A stretch of 64,000 nt of DNA. It comes from Natrinema sp. DC36 (GTDB taxonomy: Archaea; Halobacteriota; Halobacteria; Halobacteriales; Natrialbaceae). Of the stretch, positions 43,201 to 50,133 are shown piece by piece. Under the pieces are notes generated by a model that was given only the letters and a program-made list of their open reading frames with translations, made no database searches and was not told the DNA's origin. How positions within the stretch are numbered: the first letter of the stretch is position 1; each line of letters starts with the position of its first letter. The position numbers and the translations under genes are program-made. The DNA lies in contig NZ_CP084472.1 of NCBI RefSeq assembly GCF_020405225.1, forward strand, positions 992,001 to 1,056,000, given 5' to 3'.

Positions 43201-43523
43201 CAGCAACCCACCCCCGGGAGGACGTCGTCACCATCGTCGGCTAGCTGCTGCAGTCGGTCGGCCCGCCCGCGTGCGTGACGACGCAGACAGTCGGCCTGTG
43301 CTTCGCGATCGTCGTGGTCGCGCCCACAGTCCGGGCACTGGAAATCGTCGGTCGGCTCGGACTCGTATTCTCGTTCGTCGAGTGACTGTCTGAGTTTAGC
43401 GGCGTGGACCTCGCTGGCGACCGAGGGCTGCGTTCGGGTCGATCTGCGGGCACCCGCGAGCTTCGTCGACGGCTCGATCTCTTCGCCGTCGCGGGTGACG
43501 AGCGACGCGTTCCAGTCCGTCAT
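43200..43523 (-). CDS. Zinc-finger provirus protein
   Basis: 107 residues. The finger FQCPDCGRDHDDREAQADCLRRHARG (Cys-Cys...Cys-His, ~62-87) is of C2H2/C3H type; the N-terminal part is basic and helical (STKLAGARRSTRTQ, SEVHAAKLRQSLDEREY). It is probably DNA-binding. It overlaps the next upstream gene by 4 nt. Confidence 0.65.
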   Translation of the reverse strand: MTDWNASLVTRDGEEIEPSTKLAGARRSTRTQPSVASEVHAAKLRQSLDEREYESEPTDDFQCPDCGRDHDDREAQADCLRRHARGRADRLQQLADDGDDVLPGVGC

Positions 43524-43744
43524 CGAACCACCTCCACGTCAATCGTTTGGCGAGACCAGATGTAGGCCTCGTCTGGGTTCTTCCGGTCCCGGAGCCAGTA
43601 ACGGCCGTGGACATCGACCGCACTCTGAACGCGCGGCGGTTCGCCGGTCAGCCGCCCGAGGACGGACTGGAGGTGGTTCTGCGGGGTCGGTTGCGCACTA
43701 TTCGATCCGGTATCGTCTTCTGTATGGTTGTCGTCTGCGTACAT
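43520..43744 (-). CDS. First gene of the leftward early operon, unknown function
   Basis: 74 residues from ATG 43744 (MYADDNHTEDD). The longer frame to 44056 covers the promoter region and is rejected. An acidic, Asn-rich start, then NHLQSVLGRLTGEPPRVQSAVDVHGRYWLRD and IWSRQTIDVEVVR, a small beta-type domain. A 14-mer ATGGTTGTCGTCTG occurs at 43724-43737 and again in the leader at 43781-43794, so the coding start seems partly duplicated upstream. Confidence 0.55.
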   Translation of the reverse strand: MYADDNHTEDDTGSNSAQPTPQNHLQSVLGRLTGEPPRVQSAVDVHGRYWLRDRKNPDEAYIWSRQTIDVEVVR

Positions 43745-44062
43745 GGTTTCAGTCGTACCCGGGGCACATTCCAGCCCCGGATGGTTGTCGTCTGGAACCC
43801 GCGGACAGCCGGGGCGCGTCAGGCTTTGGAAGGTGAGACGCGCTTCGGCCGTGGCCGCGAGTGGCTGATTCTGCTGTTGGCCCCGATACACACTAAAAGT
43901 ATTCCGCGGCGTTTCGAAACAGCGGGATTGTGTTAACAGGGTGTTAACGACCGTTCTGGCCGCTGTATGCGCTGTGTAACTATATCCGTGTGCCGCGTTT
44001 GCGTTCATGCGTACCGTGACTTTCGTCGGGTCGGGCGCTGATGACGCCCGCCTCACTTCAGG
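43745..44062. other. Leader and control region of the early operon
   Basis: 318 nt without a supported gene. The part next to 43744 is a ~150-nt transcribed leader with a duplicated 14-mer and a GC-rich inverted repeat (ACCCGGGGCACATTCCAGCCCCGGAT-type, 43757-43782). The promoter and operators at 43889-43950 are annotated separately. Confidence 0.5.
43889..43950 (-). promoter_or_regulatory. Early-operon promoter with 15-mer element and two GTGTTAAC sites
   Basis: Read on the minus strand: TATA-like CTTTTA (43894-43899), then 6 bp upstream GTTTCGAAACGCCGC (43906-43920), and further upstream two tandem GTGTTAAC sites (43930-43938 and 43941-43948). The 15-mer is identical to the one upstream of the orc1/cdc6 TATA box, and GTGTTAAC matches the repeats between the RHH genes at 44.3 kb. 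Confidence 0.65.
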
Positions 44063-44266
44063 TTAGTTCTGAGCCGTTGCTCCGGTCGGCGTTTCATCGC
44101 TGTCCAACCGCTCGAGATACTCGTCGAGCGCTTCTCGAACGATGTGGGACGGGGTAACCGTCTCGCCCGGCTCACTTCGTGCGTGTGCGATCTGCTCTAA
44201 TCGCTTTCGCCTCTCGGAAGTGATCCGGACGCGGACATCGTCATCAAATGTTTGTCGACCACCCAT
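44063..44266 (-). CDS. Ribbon-helix-helix regulator
   Basis: 67 residues. FDDDVRVRITSERRKRLEQIA supplies the beta strand and helix A, VTPSHIVREALDEYLERLD helix B, with a short polar tail (SDETPTGATAQN). Arc/CopG-type DNA-binding protein. It is divergent from a second RHH-like gene (44362); the 95-bp region between holds four related repeats, so one or both proteins likely bind there. Confidence 0.8.
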   Translation of the reverse strand: MGGRQTFDDDVRVRITSERRKRLEQIAHARSEPGETVTPSHIVREALDEYLERLDSDETPTGATAQN

Positions 44267-44271
44267 CGTAT

Positions 44272-44348
44272 CACTGTTACACTGGTCCGGTGTTAACTGT
44301 TCCGGTGTAACAGTGAATCACGAAGCTAGTTATTTAAGTGTAACAGCG
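44272..44348. promoter_or_regulatory. Four GTGTAACAGTG-type repeats between divergent RHH genes
   Basis: CACTGTTACAC (44272-44282), GTGTTAACTGT (44290-44300), GTGTAACAGTG (44305-44315) and GTGTAACAGCG (44338-44348). The first and third form a perfect 11-bp inverted pair. The fourth lies between the TATA-like TTATTTAAG (44330-44338) and the start at 44362, suitable for repression of that gene. Confidence 0.65.
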
Positions 44349-44361
44349 CAACAATGCAACT

Positions 44362-44541
44362 ATGGAACGAAGTGAGCGCCTTGCGACCAGTGTGACACCG
44401 GATACGAAGCAGAAGTTCAGAGTCCGTGCTGCAGAAAATGGGATGAACATGAGCGAGTACCTTCGCCACCTGGTCCACGAGGATATTGACGAGGGGTCTG
44501 AGGGAAACTCAACGAAGACGGCGATGGTGACAGCTGACTAA
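44362..44541 (+). CDS. Short Arc/MobC-like DNA-binding protein
   Basis: 59 residues. RLATSVTPDTKQKFRVRAAENGMNMSEYLRHLVHEDI (positions ~5-41) is a ribbon-helix-helix pattern like Arc or the MobC/NikA accessory proteins, followed by a polar tail. ATG 44362 sits ~27 nt downstream of TTATTTAAG, giving a leaderless transcript. It ends 4 nt into the orc1/cdc6 stop region, convergently. Confidence 0.7.
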   Translation: MERSERLATSVTPDTKQKFRVRAAENGMNMSEYLRHLVHEDIDEGSEGNSTKTAMVTAD

Positions 44542-45623
44542 TTCGCTTCTGCAGTCTCTCGCGGATCGAACTTGACAGGCGCTTCTAACTCTTCGTCCAC
44601 GGCCTCGTACACCTTCGAGTTCGTCTCGCCGGGCATCCTAATCAGATCGTAGTCGTCCATTTTGCTCAGATAGTCCCACGCGCGCCGCCAGCCCACGGGC
44701 TCGTGTCCTCGTCCCTCGAAGATCGCTCCCTTGTGCTTCTCGTAGGCCGCCTGCATCTCGGTCCCGGAGGCCGGCCCGATCGTCCGGACGATTTCGTAGA
44801 GGCGTTGGTGGGGCAGCGGTAGCGATCGAAGGTTCGCCTTTCGGATCTTCTGCATCGCATGCTCGAACGAGTCGTCGACGTCCTCATCGTGGAAGTAGTC
44901 GTGCCCGCGCTCGAGCGCCAGCTCCGCTGCGGACAACACCGACTTGATCGCCCACCGAGCCACGCCACCGGTCTCGTCAGCGATCCGCTCGAGGTGTCCG
45001 TCCTGGGTTGGATCCCCAGTTAGGCCGTGCTCCACACGGGGCTCGAGGATATCCACGAGCTCGTCGACGCCGTACTTCTGAAACTCGATCTGACTATCGA
45101 TATGACGATCGCCATGGAAGTGCGGTCGGAGGTCACGATCGACGCGGTTGAGCCACTTGACCTGCTGGTGGGCGATCGCGATGACCGAGACACCGTCGAC
45201 TGCGAACAGATCCTCGAGGACGTCCAGGTCAGGGATGACGTCAGCCTCGTCGAGCACGAGGACGTAGGGATCACCATCGACGACCGCCTCGAGCGCGTCG
45301 ATGAGTTTCTCACGAGGATGGTTTTCGTGGACGAGGCTCTCGCCATCGTGTTCCGTGACCGCTTTGTAGAGGATCCCGTTACGCGTCTTGCCCGAACACT
45401 CGATGACGGTCGACTCGAGACTCCACCGCTGCCGGAGATCGCGAAGCATCCAGCGCGCCGACGCGGACTTCCCAACGCCACTCGGACCGTGGACCAACAC
45501 ATCCCGCGCTCGCTGACCGTGTCCTGTCGGCTTGAGTGCCTTCGAGAGCGAGTTCAACTCCTCGTTTCGGTGGAGGATGGGAGTGGGGTAATCGTCTTGA
45601 AAGACCTCCCGAGATTCAATCAT
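44538..45623 (-). CDS. Orc1/Cdc6-family replication initiator of the provirus
   Basis: 361 residues. AAA+ ATPase motifs: DVLVHGPSGVGKSASARWML (Walker A, ~41-60), DPYVLVLDEADVI (Walker B), and sensor-1-like SVIAIAHQQVKWL. A lid region GVARWAIKSVLSAAELAL (sensor 2 Arg) precedes a C-terminal winged helix (LPLPHQRLYEIVRTIG ... MDDYDLIRMPG). It is divergent from host Orc1 proteins and short for the family, as in haloviruses and plasmids; it probably recognises the viral origin. A TATA box CTTTTA (45648-45653, minus) lies 25 nt before ATG 45623. Confidence 0.9.
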   Translation of the reverse strand: MIESREVFQDDYPTPILHRNEELNSLSKALKPTGHGQRARDVLVHGPSGVGKSASARWMLRDLRQRWSLESTVIECSGKTRNGILYKAVTEHDGESLVHENHPREKLIDALEAVVDGDPYVLVLDEADVIPDLDVLEDLFAVDGVSVIAIAHQQVKWLNRVDRDLRPHFHGDRHIDSQIEFQKYGVDELVDILEPRVEHGLTGDPTQDGHLERIADETGGVARWAIKSVLSAAELALERGHDYFHDEDVDDSFEHAMQKIRKANLRSLPLPHQRLYEIVRTIGPASGTEMQAAYEKHKGAIFEGRGHEPVGWRRAWDYLSKMDDYDLIRMPGETNSKVYEAVDEELEAPVKFDPRETAEAN

Positions 45624-45647
45624 AACAGACCATTTCGATGGGTGTCA

Positions 45648-45677
45648 TAAAAGCCGTGATGGGCGGCGTTTCGAAAC
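45648..45677 (-). promoter_or_regulatory. orc1/cdc6 promoter with shared 15-mer
   Basis: On the minus strand CTTTTA (45648-45653) is the TATA box of the initiator gene, and GTTTCGAAACGCCGC (45663-45677) lies 9 bp upstream. The identical 15-mer occupies the same relative position in front of the early operon (43906-43920). It could be an activator site, an operator, or an origin repeat bound by the initiator itself. Confidence 0.6.
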
Positions 45678-45699
45678 GTCCGAAAATCAGTCGTTGGTT

Positions 45700-45939
45700 C
45701 TACTCGGCGATCGCGACCAGGAACGCGCCCTGGGATTGAACCGTCGTGATGCCGCAGTCGGCGTCGGCCAGCGCCCGCAGCACGCCCGGCGGGACACGGT
45801 CGACGTCCGGGCCCAGCACGATCTCGAGGACACGCCGACCGCCGTGATCACGCCGATCGACGAGCCGGACGTCGCGAACAGTCGGGTGCGATGGGACGGC
45901 CTCGGTAGCCGCCTCGAGGTTTGCCGTCTGGACGCTCAT
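45700..45939 (-). CDS. Small provirus protein of unknown function
   Basis: 79 residues from ATG 45939 (MSVQTANLEAATEA). A beta-alpha-beta pattern is likely: VRDVRLVDRRDHGGRRVLEIVLG, RVPPGVLRALADADCG, TTVQSQGAFLVAIAE. It resembles a small ACT- or ferredoxin-like fold but no family is recognised. Its start overlaps the stop of the zinc-ribbon gene upstream by 4 nt. Confidence 0.6.
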   Translation of the reverse strand: MSVQTANLEAATEAVPSHPTVRDVRLVDRRDHGGRRVLEIVLGPDVDRVPPGVLRALADADCGITTVQSQGAFLVAIAE

Positions 45940-46079
45940 CGTTCCCTCCGGACGGTCGTCAGGCAGCTGGGACACGTCACGACCGGGCAGTTGTGCGCGT
46001 TCGCCGGGTCGTCCTCGGAGATCCGGATCAACGCTGTCCCGCAGTCGTCGCAGTCCTCGTCGAGGACCTCTTCACTCAT
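45936..46079 (-). CDS. Mini zinc-ribbon provirus protein
   Basis: 47 residues from ATG 46079. DCDDCGTALIRIS and VVTCPSCLTTV give two CxxC knuckles, a complete zinc ribbon with almost nothing else. It overlaps both neighbours (4 and 8 nt). Too small for enzymatic activity; probably binds nucleic acid or a partner protein. Confidence 0.6.
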   Translation of the reverse strand: MSEEVLDEDCDDCGTALIRISEDDPANAHNCPVVTCPSCLTTVRRER

Positions 46080-46476
46080 CGTCCGCCCCTTCGCTGTCCC
46101 AGAACTCGCGGAGCTCTCGCGTCGCCGCTTGCTTCGCCTCGTCGCTCCAGACGTCGTCATCCCACTCATCGATTGTCTCGGCGACATCCTCGAGGGCCTC
46201 GTCGACGGACCTCTCGATCGCCACGTCGACGATCTCCTTCTCGTTCTCGAGCTCGTAACGGCCGCGGCGAGCCAACTCCGAGAGATTGCTATCGCTTTCG
46301 GCCTGGTACTGGAGTTCGTCCAGTTCCTCGACGATATCGACCGTCCGAGCCAGCAGGTCGTCTTGAAGGACGTGGTCGTAGACGGCGTTCGCGAGGATCT
46401 TCGAGTTGAAACGCTTCGACTGCCTTTTAGCGATCTTGCGGACCCGCTTGTCTGCACGACGGCTGAAACGCGACAT
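46072..46476 (-). CDS. Helical provirus protein of unknown function
   Basis: 134 residues from ATG 46476 (TGATG overlap with the upstream stop). The basic N-terminus FSRRADKRVRKIAKRQSKRF suggests nucleic-acid contact; the rest is acidic helix (VDIVEELDELQYQAESDSN, IVDVAIERSVDEALEDVAE). No known family. Confidence 0.6.
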   Translation of the reverse strand: MSRFSRRADKRVRKIAKRQSKRFNSKILANAVYDHVLQDDLLARTVDIVEELDELQYQAESDSNLSELARRGRYELENEKEIVDVAIERSVDEALEDVAETIDEWDDDVWSDEAKQAATRELREFWDSEGADDE

Positions 46477-46970
46477 CACTCGCTCACCTCACTGTCGCCG
46501 TCGCGATCGTGGATCGGGTTCTCGAGCCGGAGCTTCGAACGCGGGTACGGATACCGCTTCGCCGCGTCGACGTCCTTGGTGGTCCGGTCGACGAACTCGA
46601 TCTGATACACATCCTCGTCGGGATCACAGTCGTTGTACTCCGCGACCGTCTCGTCGCCGTCCGGGAGCCAGTACTCGCCAGCGCTGTTCGAGCTTGCGCG
46701 GACGACGAGCATCTTCGGACCGTCGTCTTTCGTGCGGTCGCTGACGTGATCGCCGACGTGCAACAGTGGCAGACCCTCGCCGTCGTCGGCCATCGCGAGC
46801 TGGGCGTTCTGGCGTTCGGTAAACTCTTCGTCGCCCTCGCCGCTGCCGTCGGCCCGAACCTCGGGCCCGTCAACCGCCTCGGCGATCTCGCCCTGGCGGA
46901 TGTCCTCTTGGGCCTCGCGCTCGAGTTGATCGCCGCGGAGACTCTGGTGTTCGTTGGCCGTGGCCATCAT
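46476..46970 (-). CDS. Provirus protein of unknown function
   Basis: 164 residues. An acidic N-terminus with REAQEDIRQGEIAEAVDG, then a beta-rich domain: LPLLHVGDHVSDRTKDDGPK, MLVVRASSNSAGEYWL, VYQIEFVDRTTKDVDAA, YPYPRSKLRLENP. This could be a small beta-barrel. It follows the upstream gene by 2 nt. Function unknown. Confidence 0.6.
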   Translation of the reverse strand: MMATANEHQSLRGDQLEREAQEDIRQGEIAEAVDGPEVRADGSGEGDEEFTERQNAQLAMADDGEGLPLLHVGDHVSDRTKDDGPKMLVVRASSNSAGEYWLPDGDETVAEYNDCDPDEDVYQIEFVDRTTKDVDAAKRYPYPRSKLRLENPIHDRDGDSEVSE

Positions 46971-46972
46971 GA

Positions 46973-47356
46973 TCAGAGCACCTCCTCAAGAATGTCGTTC
47001 GCCTGGTCGGCTGCCGAGACCGGTCGTTCGGCCCAGCCGCCACACTCCTGATCGATGAAGGCGATCCACTGTCGGAGATCGTCACCGCCCTCGCCCATCG
47101 ATCCGAGCAGGATTCCCTCCGTGTGCAGGATCGGGCCCCGCAGCGAGAACACCGGCACCGCACCGAAGTCGTCACGTTCGGCTCGGGATTTCGTCACGAC
47201 AATGCGCTCGAGCTTGCGGTCGACGTGGTGGTGGCGTCCTTTCGTGTCTTCGCCGACGTAGCCGTAGTTCCACGAGCGGCGCTCGAAGACGACGTCGTCA
47301 ATCTGTGCCTGTGCGTCAGTCGAAACGGTTTCATCCGTTGGGTGTTGTACGCTCAT
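46973..47356 (-). CDS. First gene of the second leftward early operon
   Basis: 127 residues from ATG 47356 (MSVQHPTDETVSTDAQ). VVFERRSWNYGYVGEDTKGRHHHVDRKLERIVVTKS (positions ~22-57) then VPVFSLRGPILHTEGILLG read as beta strands; the C-terminus is helical (LRQWIAFIDQECGGWAER). Unknown family. It is divergent from the winged-helix gene at 47538, with an inverted repeat between them. Confidence 0.6.
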   Translation of the reverse strand: MSVQHPTDETVSTDAQAQIDDVVFERRSWNYGYVGEDTKGRHHHVDRKLERIVVTKSRAERDDFGAVPVFSLRGPILHTEGILLGSMGEGGDDLRQWIAFIDQECGGWAERPVSAADQANDILEEVL

Positions 47357-47477
47357 ACGCTGGTTCTCCAGCACGGTCGAGGGCGTTACAGCGCCCGGCG
47401 GCCATTTCCTCAGCCGAACTCCCGTGCTCATCCTACAGTACGGCACTTGCGCATGTAAAGCTTGCGGTTGTCAATAG

Positions 47478-47497
47478 CGATTGTAGGTAGACAATCG
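47478..47497. promoter_or_regulatory. Inverted repeat between divergent viral operons
   Basis: CGATTGT-AGGTAG-ACAATCG, perfect 7-bp arms around a 6-bp centre, 40 bp before the winged-helix gene (47538) and 120 bp from the leftward gene (47356). A typical place for a lysogeny-type repressor, most simply the winged-helix protein itself. Confidence 0.6.
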
Positions 47498-47537
47498 AAA
47501 CACTTTCCCACGGTGCCATCAAACGTTGCACTTGTAA

Positions 47538-47798
47538 ATGGCGGTGAGAAACCAGAGTGGTGTGACCCTCACACCCGACGACCTGAACGATCTCGACAAA
47601 CAAATTGTCGAGTACCTCGCTACAGAGGGCCGCGCGTCACCGACGTTGTTCATGCGCGCGGAAGGTATCGACACCACGAGACAGTGGGTCTCAAGTCGGT
47701 TCACGCGGCTGGCTGAACACGACCACATCCGCGATCTCTACGACACCGGGATCTACGAGATCGTCAAGGATCCACGCGAGGAGGTGGGCGATGAGTAG
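47538..47798 (+). CDS. Winged-helix repressor-like protein
   Basis: 86 residues. TPDDLNDLDKQIVEYLATEGRASPTLFMRAEGIDTTRQWVSSRFTRLAEHDHI (positions ~12-64) is a winged helix with recognition helix RQWVSSRFTRL and wing DTGIYEIVKD. It is close in style to the phiH1-type repressors of haloviruses. It overlaps the J-domain gene by 8 nt, forming a two-gene operon, and faces an inverted repeat that may be its operator. Confidence 0.8.
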   Translation: MAVRNQSGVTLTPDDLNDLDKQIVEYLATEGRASPTLFMRAEGIDTTRQWVSSRFTRLAEHDHIRDLYDTGIYEIVKDPREEVGDE

Positions 47799-48459
47799 CG
47801 CCCAGGAGACCGACGGTGGCCGCCAGATCGACTGGCCTCGAGGTCACGATCGCACCGACCCAGCCGACCGCGACTCCTACCCGGGCGATCTCTCGCCCAC
47901 GCGTAAAGAGTCGTTCCAGAGCGTCGTCGACGAGCTCGAACAGTGGGAAGCCACCGAGGGGAGCGTCCGGATCGAGACGGCCTCGCAGCACTACGTCGAC
48001 CGGCCGAACATCCCTCACCAGCACGACAAGCCCGACGACGTCGGCGTCGCGGCCTACTTCCGACGTGAAGGCGAGGCCGCCGATCACGAGTTCGCCGTCT
48101 CCTGTGACTGCTGGGAAACCCAGCGCGAGAACGCGCGGGCGATCGCACTCTGGGCCCGTCGACAGCGCCTCGCCGAGCGCTGCGGTGTGCAGACCGCCGC
48201 CGACACGGTCGAGACTGCGCGGCTGCCCCCAGCTGACGAAGAGGCGATCGCCGCGCCGCCGGCCTCGAGCAAAGACGAGCTCGACGAGGAGCCCCACGAG
48301 ATCCTGGACGTCGCGCCGGACGCTCCCAACGAGATCGTCGAGGCTGCGTTCAAGGCACAGATTCGGGACCTCGGGGGCCACCCCGATACCGGTGGGACAT
48401 CTGGTCGCTTTCAGAAACTAAAGCAGGCCCGCGGCAAGATGATCGAGAACGATACCTAA
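47791..48459 (+). CDS. Viral protein with C-terminal J domain
   Basis: 222 residues from ATG 47791. Residues ~30-150 form an uncharacterised domain with Cys pair (VSCDCWETQRENARAIALWARRQRLAERC, ~110-138). The C-terminus ~168-222 is a J-domain-like helix hairpin, PHEILDVAPDAPNEIVEAAF then DLGGHPDTGGTSGRFQKL with the HPD tripeptide. It may recruit the host Hsp70 system to a viral target. It is co-transcribed with the winged-helix regulator. Confidence 0.75.
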   Translation: MSSAQETDGGRQIDWPRGHDRTDPADRDSYPGDLSPTRKESFQSVVDELEQWEATEGSVRIETASQHYVDRPNIPHQHDKPDDVGVAAYFRREGEAADHEFAVSCDCWETQRENARAIALWARRQRLAERCGVQTAADTVETARLPPADEEAIAAPPASSKDELDEEPHEILDVAPDAPNEIVEAAFKAQIRDLGGHPDTGGTSGRFQKLKQARGKMIENDT

Positions 48460-48474
48460 GACACAGATTGACAA

Positions 48475-48765
48475 TTACCCTCTGTGTAAAGGCGAATGAT
48501 CTGGTAGAGTACCTCCCTGCTCTCTAATTACATTCCTTGCAGACCTGAATGTCCGCGTACGGTCTGGTGGCTTTCCATTTTCGATTAGCCGTTTCAAATG
48601 GAACATGATCTCCTCCAGACTCTCTTCAGTGCCGTATTTCGTCACTTCATCTAATGCTGTTTCAAAGAAGTCCCTGCGAGGGGAATATTTCCGCATATCG
48701 TCGAGGTTCTCCTCCGCATACGTATCCAGTTCATCCATCGCCTCTCGAGCTTCAAGACTTATCAT
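48475..48765 (-). CDS. Provirus protein of unknown function, lower G+C
   Basis: 96 residues, helical: LEAREAMDELDTYAEENLDD, FFETALDEVTKYGTEESLEEI, MFHLKRLIENGKPPDRT, then FRSARNVIREQ. Codon use is less G/C-rich than its neighbours, suggesting later acquisition. It is convergent with the J-domain gene, 15 nt away. Function unknown. Confidence 0.6.
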   Translation of the reverse strand: MISLEAREAMDELDTYAEENLDDMRKYSPRRDFFETALDEVTKYGTEESLEEIMFHLKRLIENGKPPDRTRTFRSARNVIREQGGTLPDHSPLHRG

Positions 48766-48839
48766 ATGTACGAGTGTCAGTCACTAAACCTTATAACTAA
48801 CCCAGATGTGGACGTCGCTGTTGGCTTGCCTCTCCCGGT

Positions 48840-49097
48840 CTACGGCACCTCAATCACTTCAAGACGCTCCTCGAGCTCTTGGATCCGATGCTCCTGTGCT
48901 AACAGCACCGAGACGAGAAACGGCTCCATTACCGTCATTTCGTTCTGGATCCCGGCGGCATCCGCAAACTGCCGCGCGTCGTCGAATAGCTGATCAAACC
49001 CGTCGCGATACTGCACCCGCAGCGCCCGCCGGAACGGCTGCCAGTCCTCCTCGAGGTGACGCAACTGGTCGCGATAGGTAGGGTTCGTCTTCCCCAT
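48840..49097 (-). CDS. DUF8156-like small protein
   Basis: 85 residues starting MGKTNPTYRDQLRHLEEDW, a start pattern (MGrTNPTfRD) I recognise from a conserved haloarchaeal family. PFRRALRVQYRDGFDQLFDDA and VMEPFLVSVLLAQEHRIQELEERL are helices. In this family the gene typically travels with a RecA-like neighbour, as here: its start codon abuts the stop of the upstream gene. Function unknown. Confidence 0.7.
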   Translation of the reverse strand: MGKTNPTYRDQLRHLEEDWQPFRRALRVQYRDGFDQLFDDARQFADAAGIQNEMTVMEPFLVSVLLAQEHRIQELEERLEVIEVP

Positions 49098-49814
49098 CTA
49101 TGCCACCTCCTGAATCGTGCCCGCGGTGATCGGCGTCGGATATGCTGGCTCACGCGCCTCGAGGATCTGCTTCCAGAAGGTGAGCGTGGTTTGGAGCATT
49201 CCATTCCCGACCGGGTAGACCAACGACTCGAATTCCTTTCCGATAAACCGAGCACCCTCGTCGGTCTCGAGGCACTCGATCCGCTCTTCGACGAGGTTGT
49301 CGATCGGCGCCGAAAACTCATCATCCCGGGCCTTCGAAACCAGAACCGGGCACTCGTATCGACGAGCCGCAGCTGCCAGCCGGGCGAGCGCCGACACGAC
49401 CATCCGCTCGGACTCGTCCTCATCGAGATCGTCGTCGCGGTAGAGGCCGTCCACCGCCGGCACCACGATCAGGCCGACGTCGTCCCGGTCGACGGTCGCG
49501 AGCGTCCCGTAGTCGGGATCCTCGAGCAGCCTCGAGCACAGCGTGTAGTGCTGGTAGGCAGTGAATGCACGGGCGATCTGGATCTTCTTCAGAACGCGGC
49601 GACTCGGTGCGATATCTGCAAGCGGCGCAGTCTGTGCGTGGCCGTACGTGTCGATCCACCACGCTGTCCCCGGCCGCTCGAGGAGGAGATGGTCGACGGC
49701 GAGTGCGTGAAACGCCCCGCGAGACGAGGACTCCAGGAGCGTGATGCCCTTCTCGAGGGATGGAAGGTCGGGAATTTGGTCTATCGACGGTACTGCGTCT
49801 GTGTTTGTACCCAT
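49098..49814 (-). CDS. RecA-fold-like protein without obvious Walker A
   Basis: 238 residues. The expected P-loop position reads LEKGITLLESSSRGAFHALAVDHLL (~20-44), with Ser-Ser-Arg-Gly in place of GxxxxGKT. RVLKKIQIARAFTAYQHYTL resembles the RadA/RadB DNA-binding loop region, and VGLIVVPAVDGLYRDDDLDEDESERM fits a Walker B strand with following helix. I infer a RecA-like fold that has lost ATP-binding residues. It is paired with the DUF8156-like gene downstream. Confidence 0.6.
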   Translation of the reverse strand: MGTNTDAVPSIDQIPDLPSLEKGITLLESSSRGAFHALAVDHLLLERPGTAWWIDTYGHAQTAPLADIAPSRRVLKKIQIARAFTAYQHYTLCSRLLEDPDYGTLATVDRDDVGLIVVPAVDGLYRDDDLDEDESERMVVSALARLAAAARRYECPVLVSKARDDEFSAPIDNLVEERIECLETDEGARFIGKEFESLVYPVGNGMLQTTLTFWKQILEAREPAYPTPITAGTIQEVA

Positions 49815-49960
49815 GCCTCCAACTGGATTGTCTCGATGGTTAACTGTTCGAGGGCGGTTTCCGATTCTTCCGATATCTTCGATTTCACGCCTGAGAGTCC
49901 CCCTTTTGCGTTGCTCTACACTGGCCGATCCGTTTCCGACATTTCCGAAACACGGCCAAA

Positions 49961-50085
49961 ATATTATAACTCAGGATCCTATTTTGGGCCATAGGAGGTG
50001 AACGAAACTGCTAAACGTTGCACTCTTGGAGATCCTATTCACGATGGCCGTGATGGTGGGACTCCTCCAAAAGGGTCTAGAATAG
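49961..50085 (+). promoter_or_regulatory. TATA box plus strong Shine-Dalgarno with a possible tiny ORF
   Basis: ATATTATAAC (49961-49970) is a good TATA box; ~30 nt later GGAGGTGA (49994-50001) is a perfect Shine-Dalgarno, rare in this window. Two short frames could use it: GTG 49998 (49 residues, ending over the start of the 50134 gene), or a CTG at 50008 giving 25 mostly hydrophobic residues (LLNVALLEILFTMAVMVGLL...) to TAG 50083-50085. Neither has a normal start, so I leave the product open. Confidence 0.4.
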
Positions 50086-50133
50086 ACGACCGATTGCTAT
50101 CCTTTTTATTGGAAGCCGCGGCCAACGCCAGCG

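Noticed and set aside
43520-44056. 178-codon version of the first early gene
   Set aside because: Its first 104 codons cover the promoter, 15-mer and operators; coding bias begins only at ATG 43744.
50013-50024. 12-mer AAACGTTGCACT shared with 47521-47532
   Set aside because: Short, only two copies, different positions relative to starts; probably chance.
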